DNA of 64,000 nucleotides, taken from Cellvibrio polysaccharolyticus. Lineage in GTDB: Bacteria > Pseudomonadota > Gammaproteobacteria > Pseudomonadales > Cellvibrionaceae. This document shows positions 9,169-16,096 of the stretch, piece by piece. The notes below the pieces were generated by a model, which ran no database searches, was not told the origin of the DNA, and saw only the letters and a list, made by a program, of their open reading frames with translations. Both the position numbers and the translations under genes were made by a program. Location of the stretch: positions 3,534,001 to 3,598,000 of the forward strand of contig NZ_PRDL01000001.1 in NCBI RefSeq assembly GCF_015182315.1, given 5' to 3'. Every line of letters begins with the position of its first letter. Position 1 is the first letter of the stretch.

Positions 9169-10605
9169 ATGACAAATCCAATAATGAAAACAGAAAATAC
9201 CACCGAGCGACTTCCGTCTTTATACCGTTCCATCTGGCGCTGGCATTTTTATGCCGGGCTGGTGGTTGCGCCGTTTATGCTGATTCTCGCCGTCACCGGT
9301 GCTATTTATTTATTCAACGATGAAATTAATGATTTGCTGTATAGCGAACAGCGTTTCGTTAACGAGCAACTGCCCGCAAAACCTGCCAGTGAGCTGATTA
9401 CCGCCGCGCTGAATTATTATCCCGGCAGTACTGCGACTCGTATTGATATGCCGACAACACCGGAACGCACAGCCACGGTATTTGTCACCCTGGAAAATGG
9501 CGAGGCGTGGCGAGTGTATGTTGACCCGGGCACCGCAGAAGCGCTTGGCTCATATGTCTATACAAAAACCCTGGTCGGTTTTGCCGATGTTTTTCACGGC
9601 TCGCTGTTGCTGGGCGATGTGGGCGACGCGGTTGTAGAGTTGATGGCCTGCTGGGGGCTGGTGCTGATTGTTACCGGTTTGTATTTATGGTGGCCGCGCA
9701 AAGGTTCCGGTTTATTGGGTACCTTGTTGCCGCGTTTTAATGTGCGCGGGCGTAAGGCCTGGCGGGAATGGCACAGCGTAACCGGCTTCTGGACATCTGC
9801 CCTGCTGGCCTTTTTGATTATTACCGGCTTACCCTGGGCCACCGTGTGGGGCGGTTTTTTACGGGAAGGAACCGATGCACTGGATATTGGCTACCCCGCC
9901 AGCCACCGTATGCACGGCGCAGCGCCAACCGCAGAAACCTTACAACAGGCGCTGGGCGATGCGCCCTGGACATTGGAAAACGAGCCTATGCCCGAATCCC
10001 ATGTGCATCATTCCGATGCATCGGAGCCTGACCCGCATGCCGATCACCACGGCGGTGGACACGGTGTTTCCAGTGAACATTTGGCCATGGGTATTGGTGT
10101 AGACCGCGCTACAGAAATTTTTGCACAACAGGGTTTGAGCAACGATTATCGATTGTTCCTGCCGAAAAATCCGCAAGGCATTTACACCGCTTACACCTAC
10201 CCGGATCAACCACAAGGCCAGCGCACCATTCACCTGGATCAATACACCGGCAAGGTGCTGGGCGATGTGAGCTTTGCCGATTACGGCTGGGCAGCCCAGG
10301 CGATTGAGCTGGGTGTGCAGTTACATATGGGTAATTACTTTGGCCGATTGAATCAGTTGCTTATGTTATTCGCCTGCCTGGGCGCCATTGCACTGTCTAT
10401 CACCGGGCCAATAATGTGGTGGAAGCGCCGCCCCAAAGGCCAACTCGCCGCCCCCAAACCTCTCGCCCCCATTCAAATGCGCAACATCGCCTGGATAACA
10501 CTGGGCTTTATGTTGCTATTCCCGCTGGCGGGGATATCGCTGGTGGTTATTCTGATCGGGGAAAAAATGATTGGACTGATCCGCAACATCACCAAACCCT
10601 CCTGA
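9169..10605 (+). CDS. PepSY-associated membrane protein (siderophore reductase-like)
   Basis: A 478-residue inner-membrane protein of the PepSY-TM family. It has a first helix at about residues 26-46 (FYAGLVVAPFMLILAVTGAIY), periplasmic PepSY-like segments, further helices near 155, 205, 400 and 445, and the family motifs WHFYAGL and GLYLWWP. Relatives next to TonB siderophore receptors are thought to reduce or release iron from the siderophore. A His-rich stretch at about residues 279-305 (HVHHSD ... HADHHGGGH) may bind metal. Neither ATG 9169 nor ATG 9184 has a good Shine-Dalgarno, so the start is uncertain by five codons. Confidence 0.87.
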   Translation: MTNPIMKTENTTERLPSLYRSIWRWHFYAGLVVAPFMLILAVTGAIYLFNDEINDLLYSEQRFVNEQLPAKPASELITAALNYYPGSTATRIDMPTTPERTATVFVTLENGEAWRVYVDPGTAEALGSYVYTKTLVGFADVFHGSLLLGDVGDAVVELMACWGLVLIVTGLYLWWPRKGSGLLGTLLPRFNVRGRKAWREWHSVTGFWTSALLAFLIITGLPWATVWGGFLREGTDALDIGYPASHRMHGAAPTAETLQQALGDAPWTLENEPMPESHVHHSDASEPDPHADHHGGGHGVSSEHLAMGIGVDRATEIFAQQGLSNDYRLFLPKNPQGIYTAYTYPDQPQGQRTIHLDQYTGKVLGDVSFADYGWAAQAIELGVQLHMGNYFGRLNQLLMLFACLGAIALSITGPIMWWKRRPKGQLAAPKPLAPIQMRNIAWITLGFMLLFPLAGISLVVILIGEKMIGLIRNITKPS

Positions 10606-10794
10606 ACCTCGGGCTAACGCAATCCAAACGAATCAAAAACCGCCTGTTTATACAGTGTATTGAAGCTGCCGCCCAAACCCTGCTCGTATTTCTCCACTTA
10701 AATGCACGTTATCATCTTGATTTCCATAAAAACCGCTTTATAGTCAGCAGCTTGCCTGTTTGGATAAGAGTGATAACGAGCAACACCAATCAGG

Positions 10795-10814
10795 ATAACG
10801 CGCATGCGCGTTAT
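10795..10814. repeat. 20-bp perfect palindrome at the left edge of the cassette array
   Basis: ATAACGCGCATGCGCGTTAT is its own reverse complement. It lies 190 bp after the PepSY gene and just before GTTATGG (10821-10827), which resembles an integron core site. No T-run follows, so it is a poor terminator. It may be part of the array boundary or a protein-binding site. Confidence 0.5.
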
Positions 10815-10867
10815 AAAAATGTTATGGCTTAAAATGATGCAATGGATAGATTTAATAAAATACTCTA

Positions 10868-11583
10868 GTGTTCAACTGCGAAAACATGACGATCATGGGC
10901 GTGCCTTGTGGTTTTGGTTCCGGGTGCCTTCTTGATTTCAAAGGGGGGCGCTTTTTATTGACTGTTTTCCATGTTGCACAAAGATCATCAAAATGGAGCG
11001 CCCAGATAAAGTTGGATGATGAAAATCAGAGAACTAAAGTTTTGTTTTTAAATGAATTTAGTTATTTAGCTGATTACCCTAAAGACCAAAAAATGATAAA
11101 GATGTGGAGTTCTCTTTCCATCCTGCTCTCCCTGACTTCAAGAGCTTTTATCACAATAGAAACTGGAAGGGTGAGACATTAGAGCTTAAAGAAAGACCTG
11201 TGTTTACAGTGGATGATATTGGTGAACCAAACAAAGATACATACTATGGGTTCTCTGGTGATATCAAGCCAACATTAATCCCTGATTTAAACGCTCTTGA
11301 AACAACGCAACACATTTATCATGGTTTGAAGTTTGATAGACTAGAAAATGACATGCTGTACTTTAAATTGCCAGAAGAGCATCCAGGACATGAAATGTTT
11401 CAAGGCTGTAGTGGTGCCCCCATTATTGGAGAAGACGGAAAGGTTGTAAGTGGTGGTTGTGATAAAACCAACGAAATTTACGGTTTTAATATTCTCAAAC
11501 GCATAAAAACTTTAGATTTTTTTTCTGAAGTAGCTAGCTATAACAAGGCGCACCAGTCACGGCCTACGGCCGCTGGGACGTAA
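10868..11583 (+). pseudogene. Trypsin-like serine protease cassette, frameshifted
   Basis: Two overlapping frames together make one protein. The first (from GTG 10868 or ATG 10886) has the chymotrypsin-fold start GFGSGCLLDFKG and the catalytic His context LLTVFHVAQ. The second carries DVEFSFH (likely catalytic Asp) and the Ser motif GCSGAPII. The join needs a -1 shift at the A6 run 11088-11093, where both frames read through smoothly (KDQK then NDKDVEF). Cause: mutation, sequencing error or programmed slippage. The C-terminal tail SRPTAAGT is encoded by the attC site. First gene of the cassette array; the role is unknown, possibly a defence or envelope protease. Confidence 0.7.
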
Positions 11584-11625
11584 AACCGCTAACGCATTTT
11601 TCTGCTCCTGTGCTTTGCGTTAGCT
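11538..11625 (+). repeat. attC-like site 1
   Basis: R'' CTATAAC (11538-11544) and R' GTTAGCT (11619-11625) flank 74 bp. The inner arms AAGGCGCAC and GTGCTTTGC are largely complementary, with the bulge expected of attC stems, and there is a central GGCC-TACGGCC hairpin. The protease reading frame stops inside it at 11583. Confidence 0.65.
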
Positions 11626-11644
11626 TCCATATCAAGGATCGAGA

Positions 11645-13606
11645 ATGAAAATAGAATCAGTACGAATTCAGAATTTCCGAACTTTCAAGGACGAAACAAT
11701 ATTCTTTGATGATTACAGTTGTTTCGTTGGACCAAACGGTTCCGGAAAATCCACAGTAATGAATGCACTTAACGTGTTCTTCCGTCAATACAAGGACAGT
11801 AAAACTGATTTAAGTAAGCTCTCGATTGACGACTTTCATCATAAAAATGTGAAGGAACCAATTTCAATAACGGTCACATTTAAAGATCTATCTGCTCAAG
11901 CTAAACATGATCTTTCTGATTATGTTCGGCAAGAACGTTTAGTTGTCACAGCCAAGGCAGAGTTTGACGAAGGCACGGAAAGAGCAGAGGTGAAGCAATT
12001 TGGTAACCGCCTTGGAATGACTGAGTTCAAGGTATGGTTCGAAGCTGAAAAGTCCAAACAATCTGTCTCAGAATTAAAGCAAATTTTCGCAAATTTACAG
12101 TCAAAATGGCCGGATATCAAAAAAGCTACCGCAAAAGCCGATATGGCTAATTCACTTAATGATTTTGAATCATCGCACCCTGAGCAATGTAGTTTAATTC
12201 CAAGTGAAGATCAGTTCTATGGTGTATCTAAAGGAGCTAACCGACTTGCACCTCACTTGCAATGGGTTTTTGTGTCGGCTTCTAAGGATTTTTCTGAAGA
12301 GGCGGAGGAAAGCAAGAACTCAGCTCTTGGACAACTGCTTTCAAGAGCAATTCGGGCTAAAGTTAATTTCTCAGAAAAAGTATCAGGCCTTAGAGATGGT
12401 TTAAGGAAAAGCTATCAAACAATGCTGGAAGAGGAGCAGAGTATTCTTTCGGCTATTTCTGAATCGCTGGAAAGTAAGTTAAAGCTGTGGTCAAATCCAA
12501 GTGCGACGGCAAAAGTTCTTTGGAAGAATGATGCAGAAAAATCAATAAAGATAGAAGAGCCGCTTGCTCATATTAAAATAGGTGAGAAAGGATTCGAAAG
12601 TGAGCTGGCTCGTTTTGGTCATGGCATGCAAAGGTCATATCTTCTGACCCTTTTACAAGAGCTAGCTGATATTGATGATGGAAATGCGCCGACACTCGTG
12701 ATGGCAATTGAAGAACCTGAGCTATATCAACATCCTCCACAAGCACGTTATTTGTCTGAGGTTTTGCAAGATTTAGCCAATGAAAATTCACAAATAATTG
12801 TTTGTTCACATAGTCCGTACTTTATCCCCGGAGATGATTTTCACAACGTTCGTTTGGTGAGGGAGCTAGGTTCTCCATCATGCTCAAATGTTACTTCGCT
12901 AACTTATGCTGAACTGGCAAAGGAACTTACCGATGCTGGTGAAAAGGCGGTTAAAGAAACGGGAATGATTGCAAAGCTATACCCTACCTTACGGCCAGAA
13001 ATCAGCGAAATGTTTTTTAGTCGAAAGCTAATATTGGTTGAAGGTATAGAAGATGTTGCCTATTTAACCTCCTATATTCAGCTTATGGGTAGGCTTTCAG
13101 ATTTTAGACGTTCTGGTTATCACATTATTCCTGTGGGTGGAAAAAATGAATTGCTAAAGCCTTTGGCTATAGCAAAGTTATTGAAAATTGAAGTATTCGT
13201 CGTCTGTGACGCAGATACAGACAAAACGAGAGAAGATGAAATCAATAAGCATAAAAAAGATAATGCGGCAATCTTATACTTGTTAGGTCACGATGTGGCA
13301 GAAAACTGGCCTGAGGCAGATATTAGAAAGTCCAATTTGAGAATGTGGAAGACAAATATCACGGATACTGTGGGTCCAGAGTTTGGTGAGGATTGGAAGA
13401 CGCATGAAGATAAAGCTGCTTTATATTATGGGAATGCAGGTGGATTAAAGAAAAACCCTCTGGCTGTTTCTCGTGCACTGGAATCTGCATGGAATGCAGG
13501 CTTAAAATCCACAACGTTACAGGAATTAGTTGTTAGGCTCCTTGCTCCTAAACCACAAGAAGCTAACAAGTCAATGCAGCCGACTGCTGACGCAGCGGCT
13601 GATTGA
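11645..13606 (+). CDS. OLD-family ATP-dependent endonuclease (ABC-ATPase plus TOPRIM)
   Basis: A 653-residue protein with an SMC/RecF-like ATPase and a C-terminal nuclease. ATG 11645 has AAGGA eight bases upstream. Walker A is GPNGSGKST at residues 29-37, the Walker B region reads MAIEEPELYQHP, and the switch His lies in VCSHSPYF. The TOPRIM domain starts near residue 460 (LVEGIEDVAY) with a DAD-type motif at VVCDADTD. OLD proteins act in phage defence (P2 Old) or, with a GajB helicase, as Gabija. No helicase follows here, so a stand-alone class 1 OLD is the best reading. The tail (SMQPTADAAAD) is translated attC. It is the second cassette of the array. Confidence 0.9.
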   Translation: MKIESVRIQNFRTFKDETIFFDDYSCFVGPNGSGKSTVMNALNVFFRQYKDSKTDLSKLSIDDFHHKNVKEPISITVTFKDLSAQAKHDLSDYVRQERLVVTAKAEFDEGTERAEVKQFGNRLGMTEFKVWFEAEKSKQSVSELKQIFANLQSKWPDIKKATAKADMANSLNDFESSHPEQCSLIPSEDQFYGVSKGANRLAPHLQWVFVSASKDFSEEAEESKNSALGQLLSRAIRAKVNFSEKVSGLRDGLRKSYQTMLEEEQSILSAISESLESKLKLWSNPSATAKVLWKNDAEKSIKIEEPLAHIKIGEKGFESELARFGHGMQRSYLLTLLQELADIDDGNAPTLVMAIEEPELYQHPPQARYLSEVLQDLANENSQIIVCSHSPYFIPGDDFHNVRLVRELGSPSCSNVTSLTYAELAKELTDAGEKAVKETGMIAKLYPTLRPEISEMFFSRKLILVEGIEDVAYLTSYIQLMGRLSDFRRSGYHIIPVGGKNELLKPLAIAKLLKIEVFVVCDADTDKTREDEINKHKKDNAAILYLLGHDVAENWPEADIRKSNLRMWKTNITDTVGPEFGEDWKTHEDKAALYYGNAGGLKKNPLAVSRALESAWNAGLKSTTLQELVVRLLAPKPQEANKSMQPTADAAAD

Positions 13607-13616
13607 GGCGTTAGGC
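13561..13616 (+). repeat. attC site 2 (canonical)
   Basis: R'' AGCTAAC (13561-13567) and R' GTTAGGC (13610-13616) bound a 56-bp site. TCAAT-G-CAGCCG pairs with CGGCTGATTGA, leaving one extrahelical G exactly as attC bottom-strand hairpins do. The stem continues as CTGC-TGAC-GCAG. The OLD gene stops within it. Confidence 0.88.
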
Positions 13617-13631
13617 TCAAGGAAAAATATA

Positions 13632-14399
13632 TTGCAAACTGTATGCAAGCTGTGTCGTCAACCTAAGGCGTTGGTTAATTCTCACAGCATTCCAGACTCT
13701 CTCTTTCGGCAAATCTTTAAGGCTGGATCTGGTCAGGCTGTCGTCCTAGTGGGGGACGACGTCACACCCAATGTGTTGTCACAAGATAGTTGGAGTGATT
13801 ATCTACTTTGTGGAGATTGCGAGCGCTTTCTGAACGAAGCCTACGACGAGTGGGGTCTGCGTCTCCTCCGAGGAAAAATCGGTCAATTGCACCGCTCTGA
13901 GAGTGGAGTCACCTTCCACAACCTGGATATTAATCGCTTTAGGAAGTGGATTCTGTCTCTCATGTGGAGAATCTCAATATCCGGTCATAAATCCTACTCA
14001 AACGTAAACTTCCCCCGAGAAATAGAAGATCACTTACGAAGTGTCATTCTTAATCAGCTGCCAATGTGTAGATTTGACTACCCAATGGTAATAACTCGGT
14101 TGCGCACCCCTCAACCGGTGCCTGGATTTAGTGAGTCGGACACAAGGACTATTCAGGCGGCTCCCTTTGCGAGACAATACCCAGTCGCAAGAAGTGTTTG
14201 CTTTGTAATGATCGGATTCTTCGTAGAGGTATTCTTTGAGTCCTTCCCAAAGACATATCGGAAAAAGCCGCAGGTTTTGACAGGTAACAATTCGGCTGTA
14301 TTTTGCCTTTATCAATCGCCGTTTGACATAAAAGAATTTTCGGAGACTTTGGGCCAGGCATTGGCGAAAGAAAGTGGTGGTCGCAATGGTCCGGCCTAA
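13632..14399 (+). CDS. Zinc-finger (HNH-like) hypothetical protein, cassette gene
   Basis: A 255-residue protein if started at TTG 13632, which has AAGGA eight bases upstream and follows the attC site directly; the frame is open further left but that part is attC. Residues ~4-20 show CKLCRQPKALVNSHSIP and residues ~55-60 CGDCERFLNE, a CxxC...H...CxxC arrangement like the treble-clef zinc site of HNH-type proteins. No clear catalytic HNH triad is visible and I do not recognise a named family. The stop codon lies in the R'' box GCCTAAC of the next attC. It could be a nuclease-like defence factor; that is inference. Confidence 0.65.
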   Translation: MQTVCKLCRQPKALVNSHSIPDSLFRQIFKAGSGQAVVLVGDDVTPNVLSQDSWSDYLLCGDCERFLNEAYDEWGLRLLRGKIGQLHRSESGVTFHNLDINRFRKWILSLMWRISISGHKSYSNVNFPREIEDHLRSVILNQLPMCRFDYPMVITRLRTPQPVPGFSESDTRTIQAAPFARQYPVARSVCFVMIGFFVEVFFESFPKTYRKKPQVLTGNNSAVFCLYQSPFDIKEFSETLGQALAKESGGRNGPA

Positions 14400-14512
14400 C
14401 AATCTGTTCCAGCCTGACGGCTGGTACTGTGCGCCTTTTGCGTTACTCGCTGGTGCTCAAACATTAACACAAAATCGCCCCGCACTAGCCGCAGCTGATC
14501 AGGGCGTTATAG
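14394..14512 (+). repeat. attC-like site 3 (long, VCR-like length)
   Basis: R'' GCCTAAC (14394-14400) is a perfect consensus and R' reads GTTATAG (14506-14512). Arms near the ends are complementary (CTGTTCCAGC with GCTGATCAG, one bulge). At 119 bp it is longer than site 2. The zinc-finger gene ends in R''. Confidence 0.7.
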
Positions 14513-14522
14513 CTAGAAAGCA

Positions 14523-14891
14523 ATGAAAAATTTAATTTACATTCAGGTTCATGAGGGTCACTTTAAAATCCGAACCTTCCAAAAAACTCGTGATAGAACA
14601 ATTACGTGCTCTGGGTTAAGTCATCCTAGGACGCTGGCAGGCATTTTTTCGGATGTGCAGGCTTCTTTCAAGACTGCAATAAATCAGGAGCCAAAAGTTC
14701 TCTTGGGGCTCATAAAGCCCAAAATGCTAGTTCATCTGGTGCCAGAAATGAAGGGCGGTTACACTGAGCTAGAGCTCCGATTTTTCCGAGAGGCGGCATT
14801 GGGGGCGGGGTCTAGCGCAACCTATATGCTAACAAACGAGTATGGACCTTTATCAGATGCCGAAATATCCATTATTGCCAAAAAGCTATAA
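14523..14891 (+). CDS. Small MreB-like (actin-fold) cassette protein
   Basis: A 122-residue protein. The N-terminal half (YIQVHEGHFKIRTF ... HPRTLAGIFSDV) and especially KMLVHLVPEMKGGYTELE / LRFFREAALGAGSSATYML follow the pattern of the MreB segment PRVVIGVPSGITEVERRAVREAALGAG. It lacks the rest of MreB and no ATP-binding loops can be checked by eye. It may be a degenerate or regulatory mimic of the actin-like fold. Fourth cassette; ATG 14523 lies 10 bp after the upstream attC R' box. Confidence 0.6.
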   Translation: MKNLIYIQVHEGHFKIRTFQKTRDRTITCSGLSHPRTLAGIFSDVQASFKTAINQEPKVLLGLIKPKMLVHLVPEMKGGYTELELRFFREAALGAGSSATYMLTNEYGPLSDAEISIIAKKL

Positions 14892-14957
14892 CCAAGCGCA
14901 GCAGTCCTGCCGCCGCAAGCTCGCGCCTCTGGGCGAGCCACTAGGCAAAGGTTAGCA
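14886..14957 (+). repeat. attC-like site 4 (weak)
   Basis: CTATAAC (14886-14892) at the stop of the preceding gene and GTTAGCA (14951-14957) resemble R'' and R'. An internal hairpin GCTCGC...GGCGAGC is present, but the outer arms pair poorly. It could be a degenerate terminal site. Confidence 0.4.
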
Positions 14958-15052
14958 TGATAATTAAAATATTATTTACAGTAATTTTTGTATCAACGTT
15001 ATGCTTTGCAATATCAAGAACAAATAACGAGTCATGGCTTACTCTATGGTAG
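14957..15052 (+). CDS. Tiny hydrophobic peptide, possible truncated cassette gene
   Basis: A 31-codon frame starts at the ATG that overlaps the last putative attC. It has a lysine followed by a hydrophobic run (ILFTVIFVSTLCFA) and then a polar tail, like a signal peptide or small membrane peptide. No Shine-Dalgarno is visible. It may be the 5' remnant of a fifth cassette cut at the array boundary. Confidence 0.3.
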   Translation: MIIKILFTVIFVSTLCFAISRTNNESWLTLW

Positions 15053-15277
15053 TCTCCCCGAAAACTAGCAGCATTCAAAAGTGGACTTCCCGAAAAAGGT
15101 AGGCAGTCAATTATCACCTGAGCCTTTTCCTGCTCCGCCCAGCCAAAGCCAAACCAACCACTACCCAATTCGCCTCATCCAATACCCACCTGATTTTCTC
15201 CTGTTACCCCACTTTGGTTATAACCTTGGAACTAAACGTTCCTTCCTGACTTTTTTGCTCATCTCTATACTCGGCTC
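15053..15277. other. Intergenic region right of the cassette array
   Basis: No supported gene. Near 15050-15110 the sequence contains two similar blocks, CTCCCCGAAAA and TTCCCGAAAA, around AAAAGTGGACT, which could be decayed insertion-sequence ends. A TATACT at 15266-15271 may be a -10 box for the GntR-led operon. Confidence 0.3.
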
Positions 15278-15295
15278 AACTTGTTATAACAAGTT
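15278..15295. promoter_or_regulatory. GntR operator candidate
   Basis: AACTTGTTATAACAAGTT is an 18-bp perfect palindrome 27 bp before the GntR-family gene, with a partial TTATAAC repeat immediately right of it. Position and symmetry fit an autoregulatory operator for the whole downstream operon. Confidence 0.65.
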
Positions 15296-15322
15296 ATAAC
15301 TTTTCGATTGGACGCTATAACT

Positions 15323-16096
15323 ATGTCGAAGGCTAAATCGCCCAAACTGATTCCTCTGTCTCCGGTTCCGCTGTACAACCAGCTGAAGGAAATTTTGCGT
15401 GGGCAAATTCTGGATGGTACCTGGCCGCCACTTAGCCGGATGCCGTCGGAGAATGAATTGGGGCAGCGTTTTGACGTTAGCAGAATCACGGTGCGTCAGG
15501 CGTTGAACGATTTGCAGAAGGAAGGGCTGATTTTCAAGATCCATGGCAAGGGTACTTTTGTTGCCAAGCCCAAGGCATTTCAGAACGTCAGCACCCTGCA
15601 AGGCCTGGCGGAATCGCTGGGGCGGCAGGGCTACGAAGTTATTAACCGTTTGATCAGTTTTAAAACCGTTGCTGCCAGCAGTCAGGTAGCGCAACGGTTG
15701 AAAATCAAGGAAGGCAGCCCGGTTAGCGAGATAAAACGGCTGCGCCTGGTCAACCGCGAACCTGTGTCATTGGAGGTAACCTGGTTACCGCTGGACATTG
15801 GCCAGCAACTGGAAAAGGCCGACCTGGTTACCCGCGATATTTTTCTGATTCTGGAAAACGATTGCGGTTACAACCTCGGCCATGCCGAACTGGCGATTGA
15901 CGCCATTCTCGCAGAAAGCGAATTGACCCGTTTGTTAAAAATAGAAGAAGGCTCGCCCATCATGCGCATCGAGCGGTTAACCCATACCGACGACGGCACA
16001 CCGATTGATTACGAGTACCTTTATTACCGTGGCGATGCCTTTCAGTACCGTTTACGTATTGATCGTCATCGTACCGACTCTGGAGAAAAGTCATGA
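15323..16096 (+). CDS. GntR-family (HutC/UTRA) transcriptional regulator
   Basis: A 257-residue regulator. The N-terminal winged helix shows PLYNQLKEILRGQI ... MPSENELGQRFDVSRITVRQALNDLQ ... GKGTFVAKP. The C-terminal UTRA ligand domain (EIKRLRLVNREPVSLEVTWLP ... PIDYEYLYYRGD) puts it in the HutC/PhnF group. ATG 15323 is preferred over an upstream TTG. Its stop overlaps the next start (ATGA), so it is translated with the AprA-like flavoprotein and presumably represses the operon through the palindrome at 15278-15295 until a pathway metabolite binds. Confidence 0.92.
   Translation: MSKAKSPKLIPLSPVPLYNQLKEILRGQILDGTWPPLSRMPSENELGQRFDVSRITVRQALNDLQKEGLIFKIHGKGTFVAKPKAFQNVSTLQGLAESLGRQGYEVINRLISFKTVAASSQVAQRLKIKEGSPVSEIKRLRLVNREPVSLEVTWLPLDIGQQLEKADLVTRDIFLILENDCGYNLGHAELAIDAILAESELTRLLKIEEGSPIMRIERLTHTDDGTPIDYEYLYYRGDAFQYRLRIDRHRTDSGEKS

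Larger units (their letters stand above)
10822..14957 (+). mobile_element. Integron gene-cassette array without integrase (CALIN-like)
   Basis: Four single-gene units, all on the plus strand and visibly A+T-richer than both flanks. Each ends in an attC-like site whose R'' box overlaps or follows the stop codon: 11538-11625, 13561-13616, 14394-14512 and, weaker, 14886-14957. Cut points expected after the G of the R' boxes give cassettes of about 10822-11619, 11620-13610, 13611-14506 and 14507-14951. Two of the proteins end in attC-read-through tails. No tyrosine integrase or clear attI is present in the window, so this is either a distal part of an array or an orphan cluster. The 13561 site is the most convincing. 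Confidence 0.8.

Noticed and set aside
10771..10827. A full attC site at the left edge of the array
   Set aside because: TGATAAC and GTTATGG have the right distance, but the arms between them are not complementary; only the 20-bp palindrome is supported.
10416..10832. 138-codon frame overlapping the end of the PepSY gene
   Set aside because: Most of it is an out-of-frame shadow of the PepSY coding sequence and the rest has no recognisable protein character.
13530..13631. Upstream extension of the zinc-finger cassette gene
   Set aside because: It would translate the OLD gene end and the attC site in another frame; the TTG at 13632 with AAGGA is the sensible start.
11645..14399. Gabija (GajA-GajB) system
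   Set aside because: The OLD-type gene is followed by an attC site and a zinc-finger gene, not by a UvrD-like helicase.
15081..15299. 72-codon frame before the GntR gene
   Set aside because: Runs across the GntR operator palindrome, has no start signal or family resemblance; kept as non-coding.
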